A stretch of DNA of 64,000 nucleotides from Pseudomonas wayambapalatensis (lineage in GTDB: Bacteria; Pseudomonadota; Gammaproteobacteria; Pseudomonadales; Pseudomonadaceae). The notes beneath the pieces are model-generated. The model was not told the DNA's origin. It saw only the letters and a list, made by a program, of their open reading frames with translations, and made no database searches. Shown in pieces: positions 42,502-51,387 of the stretch. The stretch lies in the NCBI GenBank assembly GCA_014268975.2, contig CP077096.1, positions 1,634,501 to 1,698,500 on the forward strand. Reading direction: 5' to 3'. Position 1 is the first letter of the stretch, and every line of letters starts with the position of its first letter. The translations under genes were made by a program, and so were the position numbers.

Positions 42502-43330
42502 GGTAGCTCCTTTTCAGCAGCCATTGATGGACCACCGTCACCAGGGTCATCAGCCCCACCAGCACCATGGCCAGCGCGCTGCCCAGGTTCGGGTCGAGGG
42601 TGATGTCGCCGGCCACCAGGGCGGCGATACGGATTGGCAGCACGTTGAAGTTGCCGGTGGTCAGGGCATAGACGGTGGCGTAGGCGCCCAGGGCGTTGGC
42701 CAGCAGGATGACGAAGGTGCCCAGCAGTGCCGGGGTCAGCACCGGCAGGCCGATGTGCCGCCAGAACTGCCAGTGGCTGGCACCGAGCAGCGCGGCGGAT
42801 TCGCGCCAGTCTTCGCGCAGGGCGTCGAAGGCCGGGTAGAGCAGCAGCACGCCCAGCGGAATCTGGAAGTAGGTGTAGACGATGATCAGGCCAGTCTTGG
42901 AGTAGATACTGAAGTCGCCGAGCAGGCCGATCTCCTTGAGCGCCAGGGTGAGCGCGCCGTTGAAGCCCAGCAGGATGATGAAGGCGAAGGCCAGGGGCAC
43001 GCCGGCGAAGTTGCTGGTCATGTTGGCGAAGGCGCTGACGAAGTCGCGCAGGCGCGAATCGACCTGGCGCAGCGAATAGGCGCCGAGGGTGGCGATGACG
43101 ATGCCGAACAGGCTCGACCAGAAGCTGATCTCGAGGCTGCGTTCGATGGCCTGCAGGTAGAACTTCGAGGCGAAGATCTTGCTGAAGTTGTCCAGGCCCC
43201 AGCCACTTTCATTTTGCAGGCTGGCGATGGCGACCCAGACCAGCGGGGCGATCTGGAAGATGATGAAGAAAATGGCGAAGGGTAGCAGGCAGAGCAAGGC
43301 CAGGTGACGGCTGCGGTGGCTGGAATTCAC
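42491..43330 (-). CDS. ABC transporter inner-membrane permease
   Basis: The 279-residue partner permease has about six helices and the coupling loop DWRESAALLGASHWQFWRHI (about 185-204). The frame continues upstream to 44197, inside the phosphodiesterase gene, but the real start is a GTG at 43330 overlapping that gene's TGA (GTGA). The product then begins with a short polar Arg/His-rich tail and the first helix. It forms the membrane channel with the 41707-42501 permease. Confidence 0.87.
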   Translation of the reverse strand: MNSSHRSRHLALLCLLPFAIFFIIFQIAPLVWVAIASLQNESGWGLDNFSKIFASKFYLQAIERSLEISFWSSLFGIVIATLGAYSLRQVDSRLRDFVSAFANMTSNFAGVPLAFAFIILLGFNGALTLALKEIGLLGDFSIYSKTGLIIVYTYFQIPLGVLLLYPAFDALREDWRESAALLGASHWQFWRHIGLPVLTPALLGTFVILLANALGAYATVYALTTGNFNVLPIRIAALVAGDITLDPNLGSALAMVLVGLMTLVTVVHQWLLKRSYHAR

Positions 43331-44133
43331 TTGAGCAACTCCCGGCAGACCGGTTTGTCGTGGGCCGCGCCGAGCAGTTCGCAGATCGTGCCGCACAGCT
43401 CGGTCTGCAGGGGCTTGGCGGCGGGGTCGAGGCTGAAGGCGTCGCCGAAGACGAACAGCGGCACCTCGCGTTCCTCGGCCAGCAGGCCATTGTGCGAGCG
43501 GTCGTTGTTCATGCCGTGGTCGGCGGTGACCAGTACCTGGTAGCCCTCTTCGAGCCACAGTGGCAGGTAGTCGGCCAGCAGGATGTCGGCGCTGCGTGCG
43601 GCGTTGCGGTACTGGCTGCTGTCCAGGCCGTGGCGGTGGCCGGCATCGTCGATGTTCATCGGGTGCACCAGCAGGAAGTTCGGTGCATGACGGCGGCGCA
43701 GGTACTCGGCGTCGGCCAGCAGGTGCGAATCGGGGTAGTGATCGGCGTAGTAGAACAGCCCGTGCTGGATAGGCAGCTTGGGCGCGTGGGTATGGCGGTC
43801 GCGGATCGGATCGAAGGGCGAGCGGTTGTACAGTTCGCTCATCCAGTGGTAGGCCGCAGCTGCAGTGCCCAGCCCGGCTTCGCGGGCGTAGTGGAAGACG
43901 CTGCGCTGGTTGGACAGGCGATTGACGTTGTTGTGCACGATACCGCTGTCGATCGGCGCGACGCCGGTGAGAATACACTCGTACAGCGGGCGTGACAGTG
44001 ACGGCAGTTCGCATTCCACGCGGTACACCGCGGCGCGGTCGGCCTCGACGTAGGCGTGCAGGTGGCCCATGGCGTGGTGTGCGACCTGGTGGTTGAGTCC
44101 GTCGAGCAGGACCAGGATGACGTTGTATTGCAT
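43327..44133 (-). CDS. Alkaline phosphatase superfamily phosphodiesterase/pyrophosphatase
   Basis: A 268-residue enzyme with the superfamily's metal sites: an early Asp (VILVLLDGLNH), a nucleophile region LPSLSRPLY (Ser instead of the more usual Thr), HPMNIDDAGHRHG (about 155) and TADHGMNND (about 200). There is no signal peptide, so it acts in the cytoplasm. Relatives cleave phosphodiesters, phosphonoacetate or nucleotide pyrophosphates. It lies within an ABC import operon and probably attacks the imported organophosphorus compound. Its stop overlaps the permease GTG. Confidence 0.83.
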   Translation of the reverse strand: MQYNVILVLLDGLNHQVAHHAMGHLHAYVEADRAAVYRVECELPSLSRPLYECILTGVAPIDSGIVHNNVNRLSNQRSVFHYAREAGLGTAAAAYHWMSELYNRSPFDPIRDRHTHAPKLPIQHGLFYYADHYPDSHLLADAEYLRRRHAPNFLLVHPMNIDDAGHRHGLDSSQYRNAARSADILLADYLPLWLEEGYQVLVTADHGMNNDRSHNGLLAEEREVPLFVFGDAFSLDPAAKPLQTELCGTICELLGAAHDKPVCRELLK

Positions 44134-44172
44134 GTTGGCTCCGCAGAGGAATAGGTCGGTACCGCGTCGTCC

Positions 44173-44262
44173 TTTTCGCGGGTAAACCCGCTCCCACAGG
44201 TATCGCGCAGGCCTGGAAGCTTGTGCTGCACCTGTGGGAGCGGGTTTACCCGTGAAAGGGCC
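44173..44262. repeat. Inverted REP pair inside the ABC operon
   Basis: TTCGCGGGTAAACCCGCTCC (from 44175) and GGAGCGGGTTTACCCGTGAA (ending near 44256) face each other between the binding-protein gene and the phosphodiesterase gene. In such positions REP pairs often stabilise the upstream mRNA, which would favour high binding-protein levels. Both are of the GGGTTTACCC subtype. Confidence 0.85.
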
Positions 44263-44288
44263 GTGTCAGGCGCTGGAAAACCCCGCCG

Positions 44289-45353
44289 TCACTCCATCTC
44301 GATGATCACCTGCTCCTGCCACTTCTGCGGCAGGGCCTTGGAGGTCTTCTCCCAGGCGTCGGCGTTCTTGATCGGCTGGGCGGCCTGGTACTGCTCGTTG
44401 GGCAGCAGCTTGGCCTGCACATCTGCTGGCAGCTTCAGGTGCTCGGCGCGGATCGGGCGGGCGTGGCCGATGGCCAGGTTGGTCTGGCCGGCGTCGCTGA
44501 AGATGTATTCGCGGGCAAGCTTGGCGGCGTTCGGGTGCTTGGCGTATTTGTTGATGATGGTGGTGTAGCCGGAAATCACCGAGCCATCGGACGGGATCAG
44601 CACTTCGAAGCGCTTCGGATCGATCTGCTCGCGGTAGCTCAGGCCGTTGAAGTCCCAGACCACGCCGACTTCCACCTCACCTTTCTCGAGGGTCTGGATG
44701 GTCGGGTTGGCCAGCGACAGGCGCTTCTGCTGAGCCAGCTTGGTGAACAGTTGCAGGCCCGGCTCGATATTGCTTTCGTCGCCCTTGTAGGCGATGGCGG
44801 CGGCCAGTACACCGTTGGCAGCCTGGGCTGCGGTGCCGACGTCACCGATGGCGACCTTGTACTTGCCTTTTTCCAGGTCGTGCCAGGTCTTCGGGCGTTC
44901 GTCTTCCTTGACCAGGTCCTTGTTGATGATGAAGGCGATGGTGCCGGTATAGGCCAGCGCCCAGTGACCGTCCTTGTCCTTGGCCCACTCCGGCACTTGG
45001 TCCCAAGTGCTCGGCTTGTAGGGCTGGGTCACGCCCTTGTTCACGGCGATCGGGCCGAAGGCGGCGCCGACGTCACCGATGTCGGCACTGGCGTTGTCTT
45101 TTTCAGCGTCGAACTTGGCGATTTCCTGGGCCGAGCTCATGTCGGTGTCGCTGTGCTTGAGGCCGTACTTCTTGGCCAGGTCATCCCAGGTGCCTTTCCA
45201 GTTGGCCCAGGCATCCGGCATGCCCACGCTGTTGACCGTGCCCTCCTTGCGGGCGGCGTCTTCCAGGGCCTTGAGGTCGGTATCGGCGGCCATGGCCGTG
45301 GTGCACAGGGCGATGGCCGAGCCCAGCAGTGACGCCATGAAGAACTTTTTCAT
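44289..45353 (-). CDS. Periplasmic substrate-binding protein of the ABC operon
   Basis: The 354-residue product has a signal peptide (MKKFFMASLLGSAIALCTTA, cleavage after AMA). The type II binding-protein fold follows, with an opening EDAARKEGTVNSVGMPDAWA and a region DIGDVGAAFGPIAV, as in Fe(III)/AfuA- and 2-aminoethylphosphonate-type proteins. No Tyr pair typical of iron ligands is evident. It is the first gene of the operon, with AAGGAG 7 bases before the ATG and a degenerate GntR operator about 85 bases upstream. The likely ligand is an organophosphorus or cationic compound. Confidence 0.85.
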   Translation of the reverse strand: MKKFFMASLLGSAIALCTTAMAADTDLKALEDAARKEGTVNSVGMPDAWANWKGTWDDLAKKYGLKHSDTDMSSAQEIAKFDAEKDNASADIGDVGAAFGPIAVNKGVTQPYKPSTWDQVPEWAKDKDGHWALAYTGTIAFIINKDLVKEDERPKTWHDLEKGKYKVAIGDVGTAAQAANGVLAAAIAYKGDESNIEPGLQLFTKLAQQKRLSLANPTIQTLEKGEVEVGVVWDFNGLSYREQIDPKRFEVLIPSDGSVISGYTTIINKYAKHPNAAKLAREYIFSDAGQTNLAIGHARPIRAEHLKLPADVQAKLLPNEQYQAAQPIKNADAWEKTSKALPQKWQEQVIIEME

Positions 45354-45436
45354 CCGAAGCTCCTTTGGTGGGTGCCTTGCAATCGTTGTTATGAACGCTG
45401 TTGTGAATGCTGTGGTGCAGACCTTGCCGAGAACCT

Positions 45437-45450
45437 TTGGTCTAGGTCAG
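45437..45450. promoter_or_regulatory. Degenerate GntR-type operator for the ABC operon
   Basis: TTGGTCTAGGTCAG resembles the HutC/DasR/YvoA-type site CTGGTCTAGACCAG (TGGTCTAG is exact, the other half degenerate). It lies 84 bases before the binding-protein start and would let the divergent GntR protein control the operon. A weaker half-site, TAGACTAGA, is near 45541. Confidence 0.5.
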
Positions 45451-45639
45451 CAAACCTTGAGCCAAGGTAGGCCGGTTGCATGACAGTTTGATGTAGGACA
45501 GGCCCGTCAGCGGGGAGGCTTGGGCCCTGAAAGCAAAGCGTAGACTAGAACCCGGCCCTTTATTCACGCGGCTTGGCCCGATTCTGGCAATCGTGGTGCA
45601 AGGGCTTTGTCACAGGATCTTCATCAGCCGTGCCTAGGC

Positions 45640-45685
45640 TTGCTCTATTCTCCAGTTGCCCTGTTATGGGGCTGGACTAGTCCAG
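45640..45685 (+). promoter_or_regulatory. Promoter and palindromic operator of the GntR gene
   Basis: TTGCTC (45640-45645) and TGTTAT (45662-45667), 16 bases apart, make a plausible promoter. Directly after it is CTGGACTAGTCCAG (45672-45685), a perfect 14-base palindrome of the same form as HutC-subfamily operators. The operator covers the expected start site, so the gene should repress itself. The rest of the 346-base gap (45354-45699) holds the degenerate second operator and nothing else notable. Confidence 0.75.
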
Positions 45686-45699
45686 ATAGGTAACCTTTG

Positions 45700-46413
45700 A
45701 TGCAATCGACCCCACCGCGGGCGGTAACAGCCATCTGCCATGCGCTGCAGGAACAGATCGAACATGGCCTGCTGGCGCCGGGCGGCAAGCTGCCGGCCGA
45801 GCGCAAGCTGAGCGAGGTATTCGACACTACCCGGATCACCTTGCGTGAGGCGCTGGTGCAGCTCGAGGCCCAGGGCCTGATCTACCGCGAAGAGCGCCGC
45901 GGCTGGTTCGTCGCCCCCGAACGCCTGACCTACGACCTGATCGAGCGCAGCCACTTCCATGCGATGGTGCGCGACCAGGGGCGGGTTCCGAGCACCGAGC
46001 TGCTCTCGGCGCGCTTGCTGCCGGCTTCCGCAGCGATCTGTGCGCGCCTGCGGCTGCCGGCGTTGTCGAGTGTGGTACAGATCTGCCGTTTGCGGCGCAT
46101 CGATGGGCGCGGTGTGTTGTATGCCGAGCACTACCTCAACCCACGCTATTTCCCGGGGATCCTGGCGCTGGACCTGGCACAGTCGCTGACCGAGATCTAT
46201 GCCCGCGAATATGGCATCCGCTACGGGCAGGTGTGCTTCGAGATCCTGCCGACTGCGTTGCCGGTGGCGGCGGCCATGGCGCTTAGGGTGTCGGCGGGGA
46301 GCCCGGGGTTGCACATTACCCGGGTCAACAGTGACCAGCATGGGCACCTGATCGACTGCGACCTGGAGTATTGGCGGCACGATGCGATTCGTATCCAGGC
46401 GCAGGCGGGGTAA
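45700..46413 (+). CDS. GntR/HutC-family transcriptional regulator
   Basis: A 237-residue regulator. The N-terminal winged helix-turn-helix carries GGKLPAERKLSEVFDTTRIT followed by LREALVQLEAQGLIYREERR. The C-terminal UTRA ligand domain (about 75-237) defines the HutC subfamily, which often senses the substrate of the neighbouring pathway. It is divergent from the ABC/phosphatase operon and probably represses both. ATG 45700 is chosen over the preceding TTG; the ribosome site is weak (AGG at about 9 bases). Confidence 0.88.
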   Translation: MQSTPPRAVTAICHALQEQIEHGLLAPGGKLPAERKLSEVFDTTRITLREALVQLEAQGLIYREERRGWFVAPERLTYDLIERSHFHAMVRDQGRVPSTELLSARLLPASAAICARLRLPALSSVVQICRLRRIDGRGVLYAEHYLNPRYFPGILALDLAQSLTEIYAREYGIRYGQVCFEILPTALPVAAAMALRVSAGSPGLHITRVNSDQHGHLIDCDLEYWRHDAIRIQAQAG

Positions 46414-46448
46414 GGGGCGCTTTTTGCGGGCTTGCCTGCGAAAGGGCC

Positions 46449-48602
46449 CTAATTGGCGGAGCCAGACTCAGCCATCGCCCCACCCCCTGCCGTCACCACC
46501 TGCACCGACAACCGTGGCGTAGCCAGGTCCAGCCCGGCTTCGTCGAGCTGGCGTTTCAACGCCAGGTTGAAGGCCCGCGACACCTCCCACTGCTTGATCG
46601 GCGCGGTCTTGAAGCGTGCGCGCAGGATCGCCGAGCCCGACTCGAAACTCTCGACTCCCTGCAGTTCCAGCGGCGACCAGATGTTGCGGCGCATCAGCGG
46701 ATCATTGCGCAGCTTCTGTCCCACCTCGCGAATCAGGCTGATCGCCTTGTCGATGCTCATGCTGTGCGGGATGGCGACTCGGAAGATCGCATAGCCGAAT
46801 TCACGCGAGTAGTTCTTGATGCTCTTGATCTCGCTGAACGGGATGGTGTGGACGATGCCGTCGATGTCGCGCAGGCGCACGGTGCGAATGGTCAGGCCCT
46901 CGACCGTGCCCAGGTGGCCGCCGACGTCGACATAGTCGTCGATCGCCAGGCTATCCTCGATGATGATGAACAAGCCGGTGATCAGATCGGCCACCAGCGA
47001 TTGCGCACCGAAGCCGATAGCCAGGCCGATGACACCGGCACCGGCCAGCAGCGGTGTGACGTTCATGCCCATGTTGGCCAGGGCGACGATCACCGCGATG
47101 ATGAAAATCGCCACGAACAGTACGTTGCGGATCAGCGGCATCATGGTCTGCGCACGGGCGTTGGCCAGGCCTCGGCGCGAACGCACCAGTGCGTGGTGCA
47201 CGGCGGTGTCGGCCAGGATCCACACCAGCCAGGCGGCGATCAGGGTGCCTGCCAGGCCCAGCAGGCGCACGCTGACATCATGGCCGTCGCCCTCGGCAAA
47301 ACCGATCATCGAAAGCCCCCACACGCGCAGGCCCAGTTCGATGAACAGCAACCAGATGCCTAGGTGCACCAGGGCGTAGCCAAAGTTCTTCAGGCGTTCG
47401 GTATACACCGCCTGACGTTTGTTGGCGCGCCGAGGTTTGGCGGCGTGGCGGCGCACCAGGCCGTTGAGCACCATGCACACCACCACCAGCACGGTGCACA
47501 TCAGTGACTGGCGCAGGGCGGTGCTGGTGTCGCCGGCCGAGACGAAGGTGGCGAACAGCGAGATCGCCACCAGGATCAAGGCCGGGACGAACCAGAAACT
47601 GCCAAGCAGCTCGATGGTGTCGCTGAGTGTGCGCCGGGTCAGGCGCCGCGACAGGGGCTGATTGCGGATCAGGTGCGCAATCGGCCGTCTGAAACGCAGG
47701 ATGAACAGGCCGGTGCACAGGGCCGCCAGCACGTTGGTCACGGTCGCTATCGCATGGGCCAGGTGTGTGCCCAGTGCAGTGGTCAGGCGTGGATCGCTCA
47801 TCGCTTCACCGAAGGCGGCGAAGCTGCCGATCAGCCATAACGGACGAAACGCCTGGTGCCGCAGGATATGCAGGGCACGGTGGCGATGTGGGCCGTCGAG
47901 CAGAGAGAAGGCAATCACGCAGATCGCCGAAAAGCAGGTGCCGACCACCAGCGCATAGGCCAGGACCATGGCCAGGGATTTGCCCAGCGACGGTGGCAGG
48001 GCGAAGCTCAGGTACACGGTGAATACCAGCGCCACCAGCCAGGGCCCGAGCTTGCGCAGGGCGAATCGCACCAGATCCCAGGTCCGTGGGTGTTGGGGCA
48101 GTTCCTCGGTCAGCCCGAAGCGGATCCGTACCCGATGGCCGATCCAGTTGAAGGCGTAGGCCAACAGGCTCCACACGGCAATGACCGCAGCGAAGCCGAA
48201 CAGGATCGCTGGCCACTGGTGCACGGGCACGACCAATGCTGCCAGTTCGGTCTGGGCTTGGTCGATTTCCTGCGACCAGCGCACGAAGGGGCTGGCATCG
48301 CCGCTGAACTGCTTTTCCAGGTCGTGCATGGCGTTGCCGATCAGCCCCAGTACGCCCTGTTCCACCGTGGGTTGCGACTGTTTGCTGGCATCGCGCAGTT
48401 TCTTCAGGTCGGCCAGCAACTTGGCGCGTTGCTGGTCGTTTTCCAGGCTCTTGATCACCTCGTCCAGTGACTTGTCCAGCGGCTCGGTGGCCTGGGGTTG
48501 GGCAGGCGCGCTGCTACCCAGCAAGCCGGGCAGGCCAGCGGCTTGCACCGGAGCGATGAACAGGAAGAGCAGCAGGGTCAGGCAACGGAGAAAGGCGGGC
48601 AC
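46449..48602 (-). CDS. Mechanosensitive channel, MscS family (YbiO-like)
   Basis: A 717-residue channel with a signal peptide, a coiled-coil-prone periplasmic region (about 40-115) and many additional membrane helices. The MscS core is at about 495-690: the pore helix NVTPLLAGAGVIGLAIGFGA is followed by QSLVADLITGLFIIIED and VDVGGHLGTVEGLTIRTVRL of the beta domain. The extended N-terminus places it with large MscS paralogues such as YbiO. It opens on hypo-osmotic shock. A 54-residue membrane protein lies upstream on the same strand, 48 bases away. Confidence 0.9.
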   Translation of the reverse strand: MPAFLRCLTLLLFLFIAPVQAAGLPGLLGSSAPAQPQATEPLDKSLDEVIKSLENDQQRAKLLADLKKLRDASKQSQPTVEQGVLGLIGNAMHDLEKQFSGDASPFVRWSQEIDQAQTELAALVVPVHQWPAILFGFAAVIAVWSLLAYAFNWIGHRVRIRFGLTEELPQHPRTWDLVRFALRKLGPWLVALVFTVYLSFALPPSLGKSLAMVLAYALVVGTCFSAICVIAFSLLDGPHRHRALHILRHQAFRPLWLIGSFAAFGEAMSDPRLTTALGTHLAHAIATVTNVLAALCTGLFILRFRRPIAHLIRNQPLSRRLTRRTLSDTIELLGSFWFVPALILVAISLFATFVSAGDTSTALRQSLMCTVLVVVCMVLNGLVRRHAAKPRRANKRQAVYTERLKNFGYALVHLGIWLLFIELGLRVWGLSMIGFAEGDGHDVSVRLLGLAGTLIAAWLVWILADTAVHHALVRSRRGLANARAQTMMPLIRNVLFVAIFIIAVIVALANMGMNVTPLLAGAGVIGLAIGFGAQSLVADLITGLFIIIEDSLAIDDYVDVGGHLGTVEGLTIRTVRLRDIDGIVHTIPFSEIKSIKNYSREFGYAIFRVAIPHSMSIDKAISLIREVGQKLRNDPLMRRNIWSPLELQGVESFESGSAILRARFKTAPIKQWEVSRAFNLALKRQLDEAGLDLATPRLSVQVVTAGGGAMAESGSAN

Positions 48603-48650
48603 CGGAAAATCTACCTCAGGTCGATCGATTGCCGGAGTGTAGAGGATTTC

Positions 48651-48815
48651 TCAGGCGAGTTTCTCGAGGATCTTCCAGCACATGATGCCAAAGATGCCGA
48701 GGGTGCCGATCCACATCATCAGTACGCCGACGTTGCGCTCGCGCAGGCTGAAGCCGATGGTCAGCAGCATCAGGAAAAGGAACACCGGCACGAACAGGGA
48801 GAGGAAGGGTGACAT
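48651..48815 (-). CDS. Small membrane protein (54 residues)
   Basis: The 54-residue product starts MSPFLSLFVPVFLFLMLLTI and has two hydrophobic helices (about 4-24 and 30-47) joined by a short SLRERN turn; it ends KILEKLA. Support comes from an AAGGAT ribosome site 8-9 bases before the ATG and a position 48 bases upstream of the MscS gene in the same direction. The family is not recognised. It may be an accessory of the channel, which is inference. Confidence 0.65.
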   Translation of the reverse strand: MSPFLSLFVPVFLFLMLLTIGFSLRERNVGVLMMWIGTLGIFGIMCWKILEKLA

Positions 48816-48877
48816 GAACAGAATCCTTCTGTTGTCAGGGACATGCTTGAAGCATAGCGCGTTGAGGGGCGGAGAAT

Positions 48878-48945
48878 TCGCGGGTAAGCCCGCTCCTGCA
48901 GGAACGGTGATGCACCTGTGGGAGCGGGTTTACCCGCGAAAAAGC
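48878..48945. repeat. Inverted REP pair upstream of the small membrane protein
   Basis: TTCGCGGGTAAGCCCGCTCC and GGAGCGGGTTTACCCGCGAA face each other around a 21-base spacer, between the 54-residue gene and the end of apeB. Confidence 0.82.
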
Positions 48946-48955
48946 CTATCTGATA

Positions 48956-50245
48956 TCAGGGCAGTTCGCGGCTGCGATAGAACGCCGTCAGCACCTTCAC
49001 CAGGTGCGCCAGGTCCTGGCTGCCGCACAGCTCGCGGATCGAGTGCATGGCGAAGGTCGGCAGGCCGATGTCGACGGTACGCACGCCCAGGTGGCTGGCG
49101 GTGATCGGACCGATGGTCGAACCACAACCCATGTCGCTACGCACCACGAAGCTCTGTACAGGTACTTCCTCGGCCATGCACAGGTGGCGGAAGTAGCCGG
49201 CGGTTTCGCTGTTGGTGGCGTAGCGCTGGTTGTTGTTGACCTTGATTACCGGGCCGGAGTTGAGCTTGGGCCCATGATTGCCGTCATGCTTGTCGGCGTA
49301 GTTGGGGTGCACGCCGTGGGCGTTGTCGGCCGACACCAGCAACGAGCGCTGGATGGTGCGCACGTATTCGTCGCCATCGGGCAGCAGGCGTTGCAGGGTC
49401 TGCTCGAGCATCGGGCCGTCGGCGCCACAGGCCGAGCAGGAGCCGACCTCTTCGTGATCGGTGCATACCAGCACGCAGGTTTCGTCGCTCTCGGCGGCCA
49501 GTAGCGCCTGCAGCCCGGCATAGCACGACAGCAGGTTGTCCAGGCGCGCGCCTGCGATGAAGTCGCCATGCAGGCCGATGACCGCAGCGCTCTGGGTGTC
49601 GTAGAAACTCAGCTCATAGTCCAGCACCACGTCGGCGATCAGGCCGTGCTCGCGGGCCAGTTGTTCGGTGAGCAGGGCGCGGAAGTCGACACGCTCATCG
49701 CCGGCGACCTGGGCCAGGATAGGCGGCAGCTCGTTCTGCGGGTTGATCGGCCAGCCCTCGTTGGCGGTACGGTTGAGGTGGATGGCCAGGTTGGGAATGA
49801 TGGCGATCGGCAGCTTGAAGTCGACCAGTTGGCTCTCGACCTTGCCATCGCGGCGGAAGGTGACGCGGCCAGCCAGCGACAGGTCGCGGTCGAACCAGGG
49901 GGCGAGCAGGGCACCGCCATAGACTTCGACGCCCAGTTGCAGGAAGCCCTGGCGCTGCAGTTCGGGCTGCGGCTTGACCCGCAGGCACGGGCTGTCGGTG
50001 TGCGCGCCGACCATGCGGATTCCGCCGATCAGGGGCGAATGCTTGCCCAGGCGAATGGCGATGATCGAAGAGTCGTTACGGGTGACGTAGTAGCGCCCGC
50101 CGGGCACGGTGGCCCAGCTGTCACGCTCGTCCAGACGCTGGTAACCGGCGGCTTCGAGGCGCTTGGCCAGGCTGGCGGTGGCGTGGAAGGGCGTCGGGGA
50201 GGCCTTGAGGAAATCGATCAGGCCGGTATTCAGTGCTTCGCGCAT
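48956..50245 (-). CDS. apeB: M18-family aminopeptidase
   Basis: The 429-residue metallo-aminopeptidase has [14 protein letters not shown] (His about 82), the second metal Asp in [14 protein letters not shown] (about 236), CTDHEEVGS (about 270, catalytic Glu pair) and the C-terminal [14 protein letters not shown] (His about 401). It removes N-terminal residues, often Asp or Glu, as a cytoplasmic dodecamer. GGAG lies 6-8 bases before the ATG. It is transcribed away from rluA's REP border on the same strand. Confidence 0.94.
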   Translation of the reverse strand: MREALNTGLIDFLKASPTPFHATASLAKRLEAAGYQRLDERDSWATVPGGRYYVTRNDSSIIAIRLGKHSPLIGGIRMVGAHTDSPCLRVKPQPELQRQGFLQLGVEVYGGALLAPWFDRDLSLAGRVTFRRDGKVESQLVDFKLPIAIIPNLAIHLNRTANEGWPINPQNELPPILAQVAGDERVDFRALLTEQLAREHGLIADVVLDYELSFYDTQSAAVIGLHGDFIAGARLDNLLSCYAGLQALLAAESDETCVLVCTDHEEVGSCSACGADGPMLEQTLQRLLPDGDEYVRTIQRSLLVSADNAHGVHPNYADKHDGNHGPKLNSGPVIKVNNNQRYATNSETAGYFRHLCMAEEVPVQSFVVRSDMGCGSTIGPITASHLGVRTVDIGLPTFAMHSIRELCGSQDLAHLVKVLTAFYRSRELP

Positions 50246-50300
50246 AGCTCACTCCAGACAGCAGTGGCGCGAGTTTAGCGTAAATGGTCCAGGATTTGTG

Positions 50301-50336
50301 CGGGCCTCTTCGCGGGCAAGCCCGCTCCTACGGGCG
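50301..50336. repeat. REP element between apeB and rluA
   Basis: TTCGCGGGCAAGCCCGCTCC followed by TACGGGCG, of the GGGCTTGCCC subtype, sits between two same-strand genes. Confidence 0.78.
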
Positions 50337-50348
50337 CCACGCGATCCC

Positions 50349-50984
50349 TTAGAATGGCGCCGGACACTCGAACTTCAAGCGCTCCCCGGAAACCGGATGA
50401 GTAAAGCTCAGCATCGAGGCATGCAGGCATAGCCGCTCATGGGCCGCCAGTGCCTCGGGGTTGGCATACAGGCGGTCGCCCAGCAGCGGGTGCCCGATCG
50501 ACAGCATGTGCACGCGCAACTGGTGCGAACGGCCGGTGATGGGCGTCAGCTCCACCCGGCAATGCTCGCCGCAGCGCTCCAGTACGCGCCAGAAGGTCAG
50601 GGCATGCTTGCCCTGCTCATGGTCGACCACATGGCGTGGCTTGGTGGGCGGGTCGTAGCGCAGCGGCAGGTCGATGCTGCCACTGTCGAGCGTCGGCTGG
50701 CCCCAGCACAGTGCGGTATAGGCTTTCTCCGTCTCGCGGTCGTGGAACTGGCGCGACAGCTCGCGGTGACTGTCGGCATCGCGGGCCAGGAGAATGATCC
50801 CGGAGGTTTCCCAGTCCAGGCGATGGACGATCAGCGCGTCGGGATAGCCGTTTTCCTGCAGGCGGGTGATCAGGCAGTCCTTGTTGTCCTCGGCACGGCC
50901 CGGCACCGACAGCAGCAGGGTCGGCTTGTTGATCACCAGGATGGCGGCGTCTTCGAAGAGGATCTGGATGTTCGACAGCGGCAT
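50349..50984 (-). CDS. rluA: RluA-family 23S rRNA/tRNA pseudouridine synthase
   Basis: The 211-residue enzyme has the catalytic motif HRLDWETSGI (Asp about 55), the strand YTALCWGQP, and the RVELTPITGRSHQLRVHML block that forms the active-site floor. There is no S4 domain, which fits RluA (dual specificity for 23S rRNA U746 and tRNA U32) better than RluC or RluD. The frame also offers a GTG at 51008; ATG 50984 is preferred, with AGAGA about 10 bases upstream. It follows minE downstream on the same strand, across a REP pair. Confidence 0.88.
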   Translation of the reverse strand: MPLSNIQILFEDAAILVINKPTLLLSVPGRAEDNKDCLITRLQENGYPDALIVHRLDWETSGIILLARDADSHRELSRQFHDRETEKAYTALCWGQPTLDSGSIDLPLRYDPPTKPRHVVDHEQGKHALTFWRVLERCGEHCRVELTPITGRSHQLRVHMLSIGHPLLGDRLYANPEALAAHERLCLHASMLSFTHPVSGERLKFECPAPF

Positions 50985-51004
50985 GTTCAGCGGTTCTCTG
51001 TAAA

Positions 51005-51106
51005 GCACTGTGGGAGCGGGCTTGCCCGCGAAGAAGCCCGGTAAAAGTGCCAGGGTGATGGCGCCTGTACCGGGCTTTTCGCGGGCAAGCCCGCTCCCAC
51101 AGGGGA
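51005..51106. repeat. Inverted REP pair between minE and rluA
   Basis: TGTGGGAGCGGGCTTGCCCG (51009-51028) is mirrored by CGGGCAAGCCCGCTCCCACA, with AGCCCGG/CCGGGCT forming an inner stem. The whole is a long BIME-type hairpin after minE and may end the min transcript or stabilise it. Confidence 0.85.
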
Positions 51107-51129
51107 TCGCGGTGTGGCAGGGGATCCTG

Positions 51130-51384
51130 TCAGCGATCCGGCAAGGTGATGTTCAGTTCCAGAATCGAGCAGCTGCCCTGGTTTTCCAGCTCGATATGCA
51201 CGTCATCGTTGCCGATGTTCACATACTTGCGGATCACTTCGAGCAGTTCTTTCTGCAGCGCCGGCAGGTAGTCCGGTTCGCTGCGCTGGCCGCGCTCATG
51301 CGCCACGATGATCTGTAGACGCTCTTTCGCTACCGACGCACTGGTCTGTTTCTGTCTGCCACGAAAGAAGTCAAAAAGGTTCAT
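51130..51384 (-). CDS. minE: Cell division topological specificity factor MinE
   Basis: The 84-residue MinE has the MinD-activating helix region ([19 protein letters not shown], about 17-35), preceded by the membrane-binding NLFDFF start and followed by the dimerisation domain ending in LNITLPDR. It drives MinCD pole-to-pole oscillation. It is 3 bases after minD. Confidence 0.97.
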   Translation of the reverse strand: MNLFDFFRGRQKQTSASVAKERLQIIVAHERGQRSEPDYLPALQKELLEVIRKYVNIGNDDVHIELENQGSCSILELNITLPDR

Positions 51385-51387
51385 GGT

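Noticed and set aside
44289..45353. Calling the binding protein an iron-uptake FbpA/AfuA
   Set aside because: No clear tyrosine pair for iron, and the operon carries phosphatases, which fits poorly with iron transport.
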